From contig JAUWPE010000003.1 of NCBI GenBank assembly GCA_030611765.1, positions 1-47,677 on the forward strand: DNA of 47,677 nucleotides. The letters run 5' to 3'. Below, one piece after another: positions 26,326-32,981 of this stretch. Each line of letters starts with the position of its first letter. Position 1 is the stretch's first letter. The translations under genes and the position numbers were made by a program. The notes under the pieces are model-generated. The model did no database searches, was not told the DNA's origin, and saw nothing but the letters and a program-made list of their open reading frames with translations. Source of the DNA: Candidatus Cloacimonadota bacterium. GTDB lineage: Bacteria > Cloacimonadota > Cloacimonadia > JGIOTU-2.

Positions 26326-26895
26326 TTATTCAAATAATTTCCTGTCTTCCTCATACTTTTCATCTGAATAAACTTCCATCATCTTTGAATATTCCAACGG
26401 TGTTAGATCAAACCAATCCCATACCTCATTGCAAAATAACTTCCCTTTTCGTTTACCAATCCATTCAAGACAATTTGAGTAGATCCAGTCCTCCGGTCTT
26501 TTAACAAGATTTGATTTCACTGGATTGAAATGGATATACAGGCATAATCTGATAAAATATTTTTCTGTTGCTACTATTTTGTGTTGCAAAGGACTTCGAA
26601 ACAATGTTCCTTTTCTGCTATATTTGTGATTGTAATATAAAGTATACCCCGAAAATATATCGTTAAAGATTTTGTATATGGGCACATCACTATCTTGCCG
26701 GATGAAGAAGTGATAGTGATTCGGCATTAAACAATAAGAAAATATCGTTGCGGGATATAATAGTATTTTCTGTTTAAACTTACTGATAACTCTGAGATAG
26801 TCATTTTTTTTACGGAAAAGATTTTGGTGCTCAACCGCGTGATTGTATATATGGAAACAACTTCCTTTAATAAAATTTTCTTTCTTTACTCTCAT
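26326..26895 (-). CDS. REP-associated tyrosine transposase (Y1/HUH family, RAYT-like)
   Basis: The 189-residue protein shows an N-terminal GSCFHIYNHA strand and the HUH metal motif MPNHYHFF (His60, His62). The catalytic tyrosine is most likely Tyr120 in FIRLCLYIHFNPVK, followed by the family-typical NPVK and a WxxSN-like motif (DWIYSNCLEWIG). Such enzymes cut and join single-stranded DNA at palindromic repeats. The gene is closely bracketed by two ~80 bp copies of the CACGAGTCGG double hairpin in direct orientation (26238-26319 and 26920-27000), as in REP/RAYT elements. It looks intact. A truncated relative lies at 19981-20157. Confidence 0.93.
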   Translation of the reverse strand: MRVKKENFIKGSCFHIYNHAVEHQNLFRKKNDYLRVISKFKQKILLYPATIFSYCLMPNHYHFFIRQDSDVPIYKIFNDIFSGYTLYYNHKYSRKGTLFRSPLQHKIVATEKYFIRLCLYIHFNPVKSNLVKRPEDWIYSNCLEWIGKRKGKLFCNEVWDWFDLTPLEYSKMMEVYSDEKYEEDRKLFE

Positions 26896-26919
26896 AATAA
26901 TTACATATTATCATGGAAT

Positions 26920-27000
26920 CACGAGTCGGTCACGAAGGGAACGACTCGGGATGGAGTTTGCGCGATTTCAACCCGACTCATCTTTGCAAGCTGAGTCGTG
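26920..27000 (+). repeat. CACGAGTCGG double-hairpin repeat, right flank of the transposase
   Basis: This has the same two-hairpin structure as 26238-26319, with GTCACGAAGGG in loop 1 and an identical TCTTTGCAAGC spacer in hairpin 2. It begins 25 bp upstream of the transposase start codon. Confidence 0.85.
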
Positions 27001-27419
27001 TCTCAAAAATATCATGAGACCTCCTGATTATTTTTTCACAAGAGAATTTGAAATTATTTTTCAACGAAATAAACTACGATTTTTGCGTCAAGGAATATGA
27101 TAATCGAGTCACGAGTCGGCCACGAAAGGAACGAATCAGGATGGAAGAAGTGAAAAGTGATCCGCCTTCATTACATTTCAGTCTTCTCCGCTGGCGGATA
27201 CGACCTGGCAAGATGGCGCGACTCGTCTTCTTTCCGACCCCGACAAGTCAGCGGGATTACGTCGCAGCAGGCAGGAGAGAGTGGAGCGAAGAGAAATATT
27301 AAATGTAATTTTTTTATGAGTCGTCAGGGACCATTCCCTGATGACAAAAAATCTTAACTCTAAATCCAAAATCCCAAACTAATAAGTAAATTGAATTTTT
27401 AAAATAGGAAAAAGGGATA
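27001..27419. repeat. Repeat fragments between the transposase and the SRAP gene
   Basis: No gene is supported. The stretch holds a partial CACGAGTCGG element (27110-27142), a GC-rich segment with CCGCTGGCGGATACG (27188-27203), and an 11 bp hairpin GTCGTCAGGGA/TCCCTGATGAC (27320-27345) related to one at 31464-31486. AT-rich low-complexity DNA follows. Confidence 0.6.
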
Positions 27420-28094
27420 TTAATTATGAAGAAAATCTTGGGATGGCTCAATCAGCTCAGGATAATTATTAGCCGGTGAATTTACATCCATTGAGACCTC
27501 ATAATAATCGAGATCATGTTCCTGGTAGGGAATGAGCAACTGTTTCAATGCTTTCGTATCAGAATTATTTAACCATAAAGAAAAGTTGTTTTCGGAAAGA
27601 ATGACAGGCATTCGAGGGTGGATATTTCTCAGACTTTTAATCGCATCTATAGTAATTATGCTGCACGAAGTAATCTTATCACCATCCGGAGATTTCCAAT
27701 TATCATAAATACCTGCAAAGCAAAAGGGCTTGTTGTCCTTCAAATGAATGAAATAGGGGAATTTGTTAGATCCGCGTTTCTGCCATTCATAAAAGCCGTT
27801 TGCAACTATAAGGCATCTTCTTTTCTGAAATGAGTATTTAAAGCTTGGTTTTTCATCAATTGTTTCTGCGCGTGCATTGATGAGTTTGGAACCAATTGAA
27901 ATATCCTTTGCCCAAAAGGGGATCAATCCCCAACGCATGGCAGTTAGTACTGAGCTTCCATTTTCAATGATGACTGCAACATCCTGAGTGGGAGCGATAT
28001 TATAGCTTGGCCCGAGCTCGATCTCAATTTGATCGAGATTAAATATTTCCATTATCTCTTTTGCAGTATTTATTCGAGCAAATCTTCCGCACAT
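27420..28094 (-). CDS. yedK: SRAP-domain protein (YedK/HMCES type, abasic-site shield)
   Basis: SRAP proteins form a thiazolidine crosslink between Cys2 and abasic sites in single-stranded DNA, protecting them during replication. The 224-residue protein begins MCGRF, so Cys2 is present. It also has NIAPTQ, MRWGLIPFWAKD, the INARAET motif, Glu in NGFYEWQ, and the active-site His in IHPRMPVIL. It starts 2 nt after the umuC stop codon, so the two are translated from one message and are likely induced together on DNA damage. Confidence 0.96.
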   Translation of the reverse strand: MCGRFARINTAKEIMEIFNLDQIEIELGPSYNIAPTQDVAVIIENGSSVLTAMRWGLIPFWAKDISIGSKLINARAETIDEKPSFKYSFQKRRCLIVANGFYEWQKRGSNKFPYFIHLKDNKPFCFAGIYDNWKSPDGDKITSCSIITIDAIKSLRNIHPRMPVILSENNFSLWLNNSDTKALKQLLIPYQEHDLDYYEVSMDVNSPANNYPELIEPSQDFLHN

Positions 28095-28096
28095 TG

Positions 28097-29392
28097 TTAC
28101 TCCTTTTCGTCATCTGTTTTCACCACGAGGATCTGGTCCCATTGCGTGGTGAAATGAGGGGATTTGTGCATACGCTTCATCATCCATGGCTTTTTAATAC
28201 CAGTTGCTGCGTAGTGCAGTGTATCGCTTCCCCATTTCTCATTGATGTTGTCTATGATATGTGTCAGTTTTCGGTTTCTGCTGTGGAAATAGGATTCTGT
28301 GAAAAGATTGAGCTGGTACTTACCCTGCTCAACAATTCCGCTAAGCATCACACCTGCTTTTTTGTAGCGGTACCCTTCTCTGAATATTTTTTTTAGATTT
28401 TCATGAGCGTGGGAAATGAATTCCGCAGTACTATCTGTAGCTTCCGGCAGTTCAAACATATAAGCATTTGAATATTGAGGTTCCTTTGGCCTGAACCGAT
28501 TTGTCGCCACAAAAACCTGAACGAAAGAGGCAAGGCATTTCTGTTTTCTGAGTTTTTCAGCAGCAGTTGTTACATATGTCGCCACCGCCTCCTCCAGTTC
28601 TTCAAGAGTCTCAACAGGTCGTCCAAAAGAGCATGAGCTTACGATCTCTTTTTTGTGTGGAGTAACTTCTTCAAGATTTATCGAGGGAGTTCCCCTTAGT
28701 TCAAAAACTGTGGCAAGTCCCATGACCGTCATATTCTTTTTCACCCATTTATCAGGTGCATATTTGAGATCATAAGCCGTGTGAAAATTATTACGTTTAA
28801 GCAGTTTTTCATATTGCCATCCCACCCCCCAGATGTCTGATACATCTACCTGTTTCAGGAATTCATCTATCTCATGCTCGCAGAAGGATGTGATGTCGAA
28901 CACTCCATTATACTTATTTGATTTTTTTGCAAAACGGTTTGCGATCTTTGCCAGAGTTTTTGTCTCTGCAATGCCAATTGAGACAGGAATCCCTGTCCAG
29001 TTCGTAACTGTGTTTTTGATTCTCCAACCATATTTAGTCAGGTCTCGATCTGCAAAACCTGTCAGATCAAGAAAAGCTTCATCGATTGAGTAAATTTCTA
29101 AATCGGGACTGAATTGCTCCAGGGTTTGCATCACACGATGCGACATGTCGCCATAAAGGGTATAGTTGGATGAGAATACATAGATGTTATGTTTCTTAAT
29201 AAGATGCTCTGCTTCGAAAACCGGTTTGCCAAAAGGCATACCCAAAGCTTTAGCTTCGTTAGAGCGAGCGACTACACAACCGTCATTATTCGAAAGCACG
29301 ATGATGGGTTTGCCCTCAAGCTCAGGTCTGAATACACGCTCGCAGGAAGCATAGAAATTATTGCAATCAACAAGGGCGACGATGTTTTTCAT
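28097..29392 (-). CDS. umuC: DNA polymerase V catalytic subunit UmuC (Y family)
   Basis: UmuC is an error-prone Y-family polymerase that copies past lesions. The 431-residue protein from ATG 29392 starts [21 protein letters not shown]. It shows [29 protein letters not shown], the catalytic [43 protein letters not shown] (helix-hairpin-helix) and the little-finger domain. An upstream GTG (29407) would add five residues that fall inside repeat DNA. No clear Shine-Dalgarno is left at its 5' end, which borders the repeat cassette at 29397. It is normally next to umuD; here 745 bp with a GxxExxY gene separate them. Confidence 0.96.
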   Translation of the reverse strand: MKNIVALVDCNNFYASCERVFRPELEGKPIIVLSNNDGCVVARSNEAKALGMPFGKPVFEAEHLIKKHNIYVFSSNYTLYGDMSHRVMQTLEQFSPDLEIYSIDEAFLDLTGFADRDLTKYGWRIKNTVTNWTGIPVSIGIAETKTLAKIANRFAKKSNKYNGVFDITSFCEHEIDEFLKQVDVSDIWGVGWQYEKLLKRNNFHTAYDLKYAPDKWVKKNMTVMGLATVFELRGTPSINLEEVTPHKKEIVSSCSFGRPVETLEELEEAVATYVTTAAEKLRKQKCLASFVQVFVATNRFRPKEPQYSNAYMFELPEATDSTAEFISHAHENLKKIFREGYRYKKAGVMLSGIVEQGKYQLNLFTESYFHSRNRKLTHIIDNINEKWGSDTLHYAATGIKKPWMMKRMHKSPHFTTQWDQILVVKTDDEKE

Positions 29393-29396
29393 GTAA

Positions 29397-29640
29397 GAAT
29401 AGAACACTCAAGAATAGCACGCAGATGAACACAGATTGAGCAGATTTGCGCAGATGAATATTTAGTATATATTTTCTTTTTCATTTTCATTTTACATTTC
29501 TTAATCAGTGTTTATCAGCATCATCAGCGAAAATCTGCGTTCTATTCTCTTTATAATAGCACGCAGATGAACGCAGATTGAGCAGATGTTCGCGGATAAA
29601 ATTCTTCATATTACTTTATTTCATTTACTTCGTTAATTCA
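29397..29640. repeat. CGCAGAT / ATCTGCG repeats, left flank of the GxxExxY cassette
   Basis: Several copies occur in both orientations: GCACGCAGATGAACACAGATTG (29418-29439 region), ATCAGCGAAAATCTGCGTTC (29523-29542), and GCACGCAGATGAACGCAGATTG with TTCGCGGAT (29560-29598). The last CATCAGCGTTTAT runs over the stop codon of the GxxExxY gene. The block begins immediately upstream of the umuC start. Confidence 0.85.
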
Positions 29641-30042
29641 TCAGCGTTTATATGTAATCCACTGCTTAGTCGTATTTGAATAGATCTTTCTCCTAACTTC
29701 AGGCTTATTGCCGAAATTAAGTATCAGTCCTACTTCATATTCAGTTGCCTTTAGATAGTTTATTAATTGAGTTTCATTTTCTGGAATTAGAAATTTGTTA
29801 GCTTTGAGTTCAATTATAACCTTATTTTCAACAACTAAATCAGCATAATATTCTCCAACTATACTTTCTTTATAAAACACTTGAATTCGTTTCTGAGATT
29901 CAACAGAAAAATTCTTCATCTCAAGTTCAAATTTTAACGAATTCTCATAAACTTTTTCAAGAAAACCGTAACCTAAAGTATTATACACTTTATAGAAACA
30001 GTTAATGATCTTATCAGTTAAATCTGAGTATTTATATTCCAT
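29641..30042 (-). CDS. GxxExxY protein (PD-(D/E)XK nuclease-like), copy 2
   Basis: The 133-residue protein is a second GxxExxY member: LGYGFLEKVYENSL holds G-x-x-E-x-x-Y, and YYADLVVENKVIIELKA supplies the D...ExK nuclease-like core. ATEYEVGLILNFG is the typical last strand. It is only distantly similar to copy 1 (10597-11037). It lies on the same strand as umuD and umuC, exactly between them, and is flanked by CGCAGAT-family repeats on both sides. The left repeat overlaps its stop codon. The function is unknown, but the context suggests that gene and repeats arrived as a unit. Confidence 0.9.
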   Translation of the reverse strand: MEYKYSDLTDKIINCFYKVYNTLGYGFLEKVYENSLKFELEMKNFSVESQKRIQVFYKESIVGEYYADLVVENKVIIELKANKFLIPENETQLINYLKATEYEVGLILNFGNKPEVRRKIYSNTTKQWITYKR

Positions 30043-30074
30043 ATTTAATTAATATTTTTGTTTTTCATTTTCAT

Positions 30075-30136
30075 TTTTTCTTTTCTTAATCAGTGTTTAT
30101 CCGTTTCATCAGCGTTAATCTGTGTTCCATTCTTTC
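30075..30136. repeat. CAGTGTTTATC / ATCTGTGTTC repeats, right flank of the GxxExxY cassette
   Basis: TTAATCAGTGTTTATCCG and CATCAGCGTTAATCTGTGTTCC belong to the family at 39.68-39.81 and 42.07-42.20 kb. The block ends at 30136, directly against the umuD stop codon (30137-30139). Confidence 0.8.
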
Positions 30137-30607
30137 TTACACAGGTTTATGGATAACATAGGTGACAACACCCCAGATGTGAAAATCCATATTGGGAGTG
30201 ATCTCGATAGGTGAAAAATTAATATTTCCAGATTGTAAAAAGAGTCTGTCCTCATCATACTGAATCCTTTTAACGGTCAGTTCGCCATTTACTGCTGCGA
30301 TAACTATCTTATGCTTCTCGGCTTGAACTGCTCTATCGACAATGAGAATATCTCCTGAATGTATCCCGGCATCGATCATGGAATCACCTTCCACGCGTAC
30401 AAAAAAAGTGGCTGCAGGGTGTTTAATAAGGAATTTGTTCAGATCAAGTGTGGATTCGATATAATCACTTGCAGGGGAGGGAAATCCGGCTTTGATCTCC
30501 GATTTGTACATTGGCAGTTCGAGTTCAATACCTTCTTCATAGCTCATTATCTTCGCGATGCCCTTTCCTCTTTTTAAAGGACGGATATGATTATCATTTT
30601 TATTCAT
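30137..30607 (-). CDS. umuD: UmuD/LexA-family autoprotease (S24)
   Basis: UmuD cleaves itself on RecA filaments to give the processivity partner of Pol V. From ATG 30607 it has 156 residues. The cleavage site Ala40-Gly41 lies in EIKAGFPSPA, catalytic Ser76 in RVEGDSMIDAG, and Lys113 in NGELTVKRI. The N-terminal arm has no helix-turn-helix of normal LexA size, so UmuD is preferred. The TTG at 30628 is an alternative start. The gene overlaps the yggS end by 8 nt (ATGAATAA) and is thus translationally coupled to it. Confidence 0.93.
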   Translation of the reverse strand: MNKNDNHIRPLKRGKGIAKIMSYEEGIELELPMYKSEIKAGFPSPASDYIESTLDLNKFLIKHPAATFFVRVEGDSMIDAGIHSGDILIVDRAVQAEKHKIVIAAVNGELTVKRIQYDEDRLFLQSGNINFSPIEITPNMDFHIWGVVTYVIHKPV

Positions 30608-31271
30608 ATTTACAAGCTCTTTCTCCAAATAATTTGGTGCCTACTCGAATGACATTTGCACCTTCTTCAATCGCTACTTTATAGGAATTGCTCATGCCCA
30701 TGGAAAGGTATTTCATATCAACATGAGGGATTTGAAGGCTTTTTATATGATCAAATATTCTTCGTGTTTCCACAAAGTAGGGACGTGCATCTTCAGGATC
30801 ACCGGTAAAGGGTCCCATAGTCATGAGTCCAAGTAGTTTTGTATGTGAAAGAGGAGCGATTTCTCTTACAAGATTCTCCACATCTTCGGGCATCACGCCA
30901 TTCTTTTGTGGTTCGCGTCCGCTGTTCACTTCAATAAGTATGGACATTATTTTGTTGTTCAGTTTAGCATATTTATCGATCTTACGTGCGAGTTTAGCAG
31001 AATCAACAGTTTCGATCATGTCAAAGATCGGCACGACCTGCACGACTTTATTGCTCTGCAAATGCCCGATGAAATGCCATTGAGCTTTTTTACCAACAGA
31101 TTCATAAACCGTGAGGGCTTCCTGCACATAATTTTCACCGATTTTGGATATTCCTGCATCAAGCACTTCAAGAATTTCATCTGCTGTTCTTGTCTTTGCA
31201 GCTGCAACGACCTCGACTCCTTCCGGTACTTCGGAAAGCAAACGTTTCACATTCTCAGTTATTTTTCCCAT
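30600..31271 (-). CDS. yggS: PLP homeostasis protein YggS (PROSC/YlmE family)
   Basis: YggS-family proteins bind pyridoxal phosphate and buffer its level, with no known enzymatic reaction. The 223-residue protein shows AAAKTRTADEI with the PLP lysine, IGENYVQEA, WHFIGHLQSNKV, VNSGREPQKNG, GLMTMGPF, the LSMGMSNSY signature and VRVGTKLFGER. It is the first gene of an unusual run, yggS-umuD-(GxxExxY)-umuC-yedK. It overlaps umuD, so the vitamin B6 protein and the lesion-bypass polymerase parts would be made from one message. Confidence 0.96.
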   Translation of the reverse strand: MGKITENVKRLLSEVPEGVEVVAAAKTRTADEILEVLDAGISKIGENYVQEALTVYESVGKKAQWHFIGHLQSNKVVQVVPIFDMIETVDSAKLARKIDKYAKLNNKIMSILIEVNSGREPQKNGVMPEDVENLVREIAPLSHTKLLGLMTMGPFTGDPEDARPYFVETRRIFDHIKSLQIPHVDMKYLSMGMSNSYKVAIEEGANVIRVGTKLFGERACKYE

Positions 31272-31291
31272 ACAAACCTTTCATTATAGTT

Positions 31292-31372
31292 TTATACATT
31301 ATGTACTACATTCATTTTAATGAACTTTCCTTTGTCAACTCCTATTTCATTATCCGAATTGACGTAACGCAT
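31292..31372 (-). pseudogene. Partial duplicate of the zinc-ribbon gene's 3' end
   Basis: The minus strand encodes MRYVNSDNEIGVDKGKF and continues IKMNVVHNV before a stop. The last 17 residues are identical in translation to the C-terminus of the zinc-ribbon protein at 32756-32980 (IGVDKGKFIKMNVVHNV), and the DNA is about 85% identical over 60 bp. The cysteine-bearing part is missing. It lies just upstream of yggS and might be a remnant or a 26-residue short reading frame. Confidence 0.7.
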
Positions 31373-31746
31373 AATTCCGGTCTTGCGTAATTGAATTTAC
31401 CACGAAAGGCACGAAAATATCTCTGCTTCTAATCCCTATTTCTATTTAATTATTTGCTGTGAGTCGTCATGGACCACTCCGTGACGAAGTTTTTGAATGA
31501 TGATTGAAGAATACTGATTTGGGATTTTAGGGGTGGGTGGTTGTCTCAAATGTCGGTTACTTGGGGGTAATTGACCCTACATGTAAACCGTTGCGAAGGT
31601 CAAAAGAAACCGTTCGCAAGGTTTATTATAACCAAAAATATCGATTGTCACCCTGAGCCGACATGTCGTAAGATATGGAGAGTCGCGGGGTCTAGCTTGC
31701 TGTAAACCATAATAAAATCATTATTATTAGTAGCAGCTTCTTCATT
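31373..31746. repeat. Gene-free spacer with repeat fragments
   Basis: No gene is seen. It contains a short ACCACGAAAGGCACGAAAAT fragment (31400-31419), a hairpin TCGTCATGGA.../TCCGTGACGA (31464-31486), a pair of ACCGTTGCGAAGGT/ACCGTTCGCAAGGT words (31588-31622), and a TGTCACCCTGAGC repeat (31648-31660) with a GC-rich continuation. Confidence 0.5.
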
Positions 31747-32415
31747 TTACCTCCCATTAATAATTAACGATAATTTTATATTACTTATAAACATTTTTAT
31801 TCCAAAATCCATCGAAATATGAAAAAAGGAATTTTTACTAATTTTGAAGCTATATCCTCCACCTGCTGTTACATTTGGTAATAAACCCACATATGCTAAA
31901 GAAGCTACATAATCACACCCGAGATTTACCGTGGTAAAAAAACCTTTTCTATCTAAGTTTTTAAAATTGTTTACAGTTATTGATATTCCAGCAGTACGGA
32001 CAACCCTGATTGCATTAGCATGCAAAACTATTATATTCTCTTTAATATAACTACTACTGTCGCTCGTAATCCATCCATAACCAATATATATTCCTGGAAT
32101 CAATCCAGGTGAAAGACTAGCATTATAGCAACCTTTCTTTGAACGAATTTTTTCCCCTAAAGTTTTTGGGATTTCACTTTGTTCAACATTTTTTTCCACA
32201 TTTAAGACATTTTCAGATTCAGTATTCATTGAGTAAAACAGAACACATACCCAATTTAGGTTGTTATTAAAAATCTTGATATGTCCAAATTCAGAGACAT
32301 AACTTTTTCCAAAGTTATAATAAGAAGCTGGGATTTCTGCGAAAAGATTTGCTTCAATAAATACTATTGACAATAGAATTAATCCTAAGATAATACCCAT
32401 CAGTTTTTTATACAT
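31747..32415 (-). CDS. Hypothetical exported protein, possibly outer-membrane
   Basis: The 222-residue protein begins with a lysine pair and a hydrophobic helix (KLMGIILGLILLSIVFIEANLFA), a plausible signal peptide cut near residue 26. After a charged linker (about 70-95) the rest is rich in alternating hydrophobic and Gly residues (LIPGIYIGYGWITS, TTVNLGCDYVASLAYVGLLP, NVTAGGGYSF, SFFHISMDFGIKMF), suggesting beta strands of a small barrel. I do not recognise the family. It stands alone between repeat-bearing spacers. Confidence 0.65.
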   Translation of the reverse strand: MYKKLMGIILGLILLSIVFIEANLFAEIPASYYNFGKSYVSEFGHIKIFNNNLNWVCVLFYSMNTESENVLNVEKNVEQSEIPKTLGEKIRSKKGCYNASLSPGLIPGIYIGYGWITSDSSSYIKENIIVLHANAIRVVRTAGISITVNNFKNLDRKGFFTTVNLGCDYVASLAYVGLLPNVTAGGGYSFKISKNSFFHISMDFGIKMFISNIKLSLIINGR

Positions 32416-32755
32416 TTTTTATTTCTATCCTTATTTTTATAAATAGGAATTCTAAATTTATTGTTTACTTCCTTTATGTGAATGTCCCTCTATCTGTAGA
32501 AAACAAATAGAGGGGAAAAATAAATAAACGTATTTTTTTCAAGAATGCATATAGACTTTCCATTTGTATGGAATAGTTATATCGTAATTTATGCAACTTG
32601 CTTACTTGTATTGGCGAACAGACGGAGTTGTAATAAGTTGGAGAGGGGATATACGCTCCTAATACATTCTTCCGCTTACTTATCGTTTCCATCATATGAT
32701 TCATTAGTTTCGAATTAATGAGAATTGTGATATGGGTGTCAATTTTTATTGTTCG
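32416..32755. other. Spacer without a supported gene
   Basis: AT-rich DNA with no recognised repeat. A reverse frame of 76 codons (32474-32704) exists, but it has no Shine-Dalgarno and no family resemblance, so I leave it out. Confidence 0.45.
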
Positions 32756-32980
32756 TCACACATTATGAACAACATTCATCTTAATGAACTTTCCTTTGTC
32801 AACTCCAATTTTATTTCCGCATGAGCATTTGACGATTTTATCTTCATGAATTGAGTGATCTTCCAAAATTCTTTTCTTATAGCATCGCAAAATGTGACCC
32901 CTTCCCACTTTTTCATATTTGAAAATTTTGCTTTTGCATTTATCGCATTTTATGATAATAATGCGCAATGAATCTGCCAT
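32756..32980 (-). CDS. Small zinc-ribbon protein
   Basis: The 74-residue protein has IIKCDKCKSKIFKYEKVG (CxxC at about 12-15), a single Cys in ILRCYKK, and VKCSCGNKIGVDKG (CxC at about 52-54). This pattern fits a one-zinc ribbon. It starts 1 nt after the stop codon of the EndoQ-helicase gene, so it is translated with it and may be a partner. The function is unknown. A 3'-end duplicate lies at 31292-31372. Confidence 0.8.
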   Translation of the reverse strand: MADSLRIIIIKCDKCKSKIFKYEKVGRGHILRCYKKRILEDHSIHEDKIVKCSCGNKIGVDKGKFIKMNVVHNV

Positions 32981-32981
32981 A

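Noticed and set aside
26045-26371. Plus-strand frame of 108 codons after the methyltransferase gene
   Set aside because: It starts inside the methyltransferase gene and runs through two repeat elements; the peptide is translated repeat DNA.
27320-27345. Terminator for the SRAP gene
   Set aside because: Read in the direction of that gene (minus strand), the hairpin is followed by A-rich, not T-rich, sequence.
27048-27357. Short plus-strand frames between the transposase and SRAP genes
   Set aside because: They consist of CACGAGTCGG repeat and GC-rich segments, with no Shine-Dalgarno and no homology.
30137-30607. LexA repressor instead of UmuD
   Set aside because: There are only about 40 residues before the cleavage site, with no helix-turn-helix domain, and it is linked to umuC.
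32474-32704. Reverse-strand 76-codon frame downstream of the zinc-ribbon gene
   Set aside because: No Shine-Dalgarno, no recognisable domain, and AT-rich biased composition; more likely non-coding.
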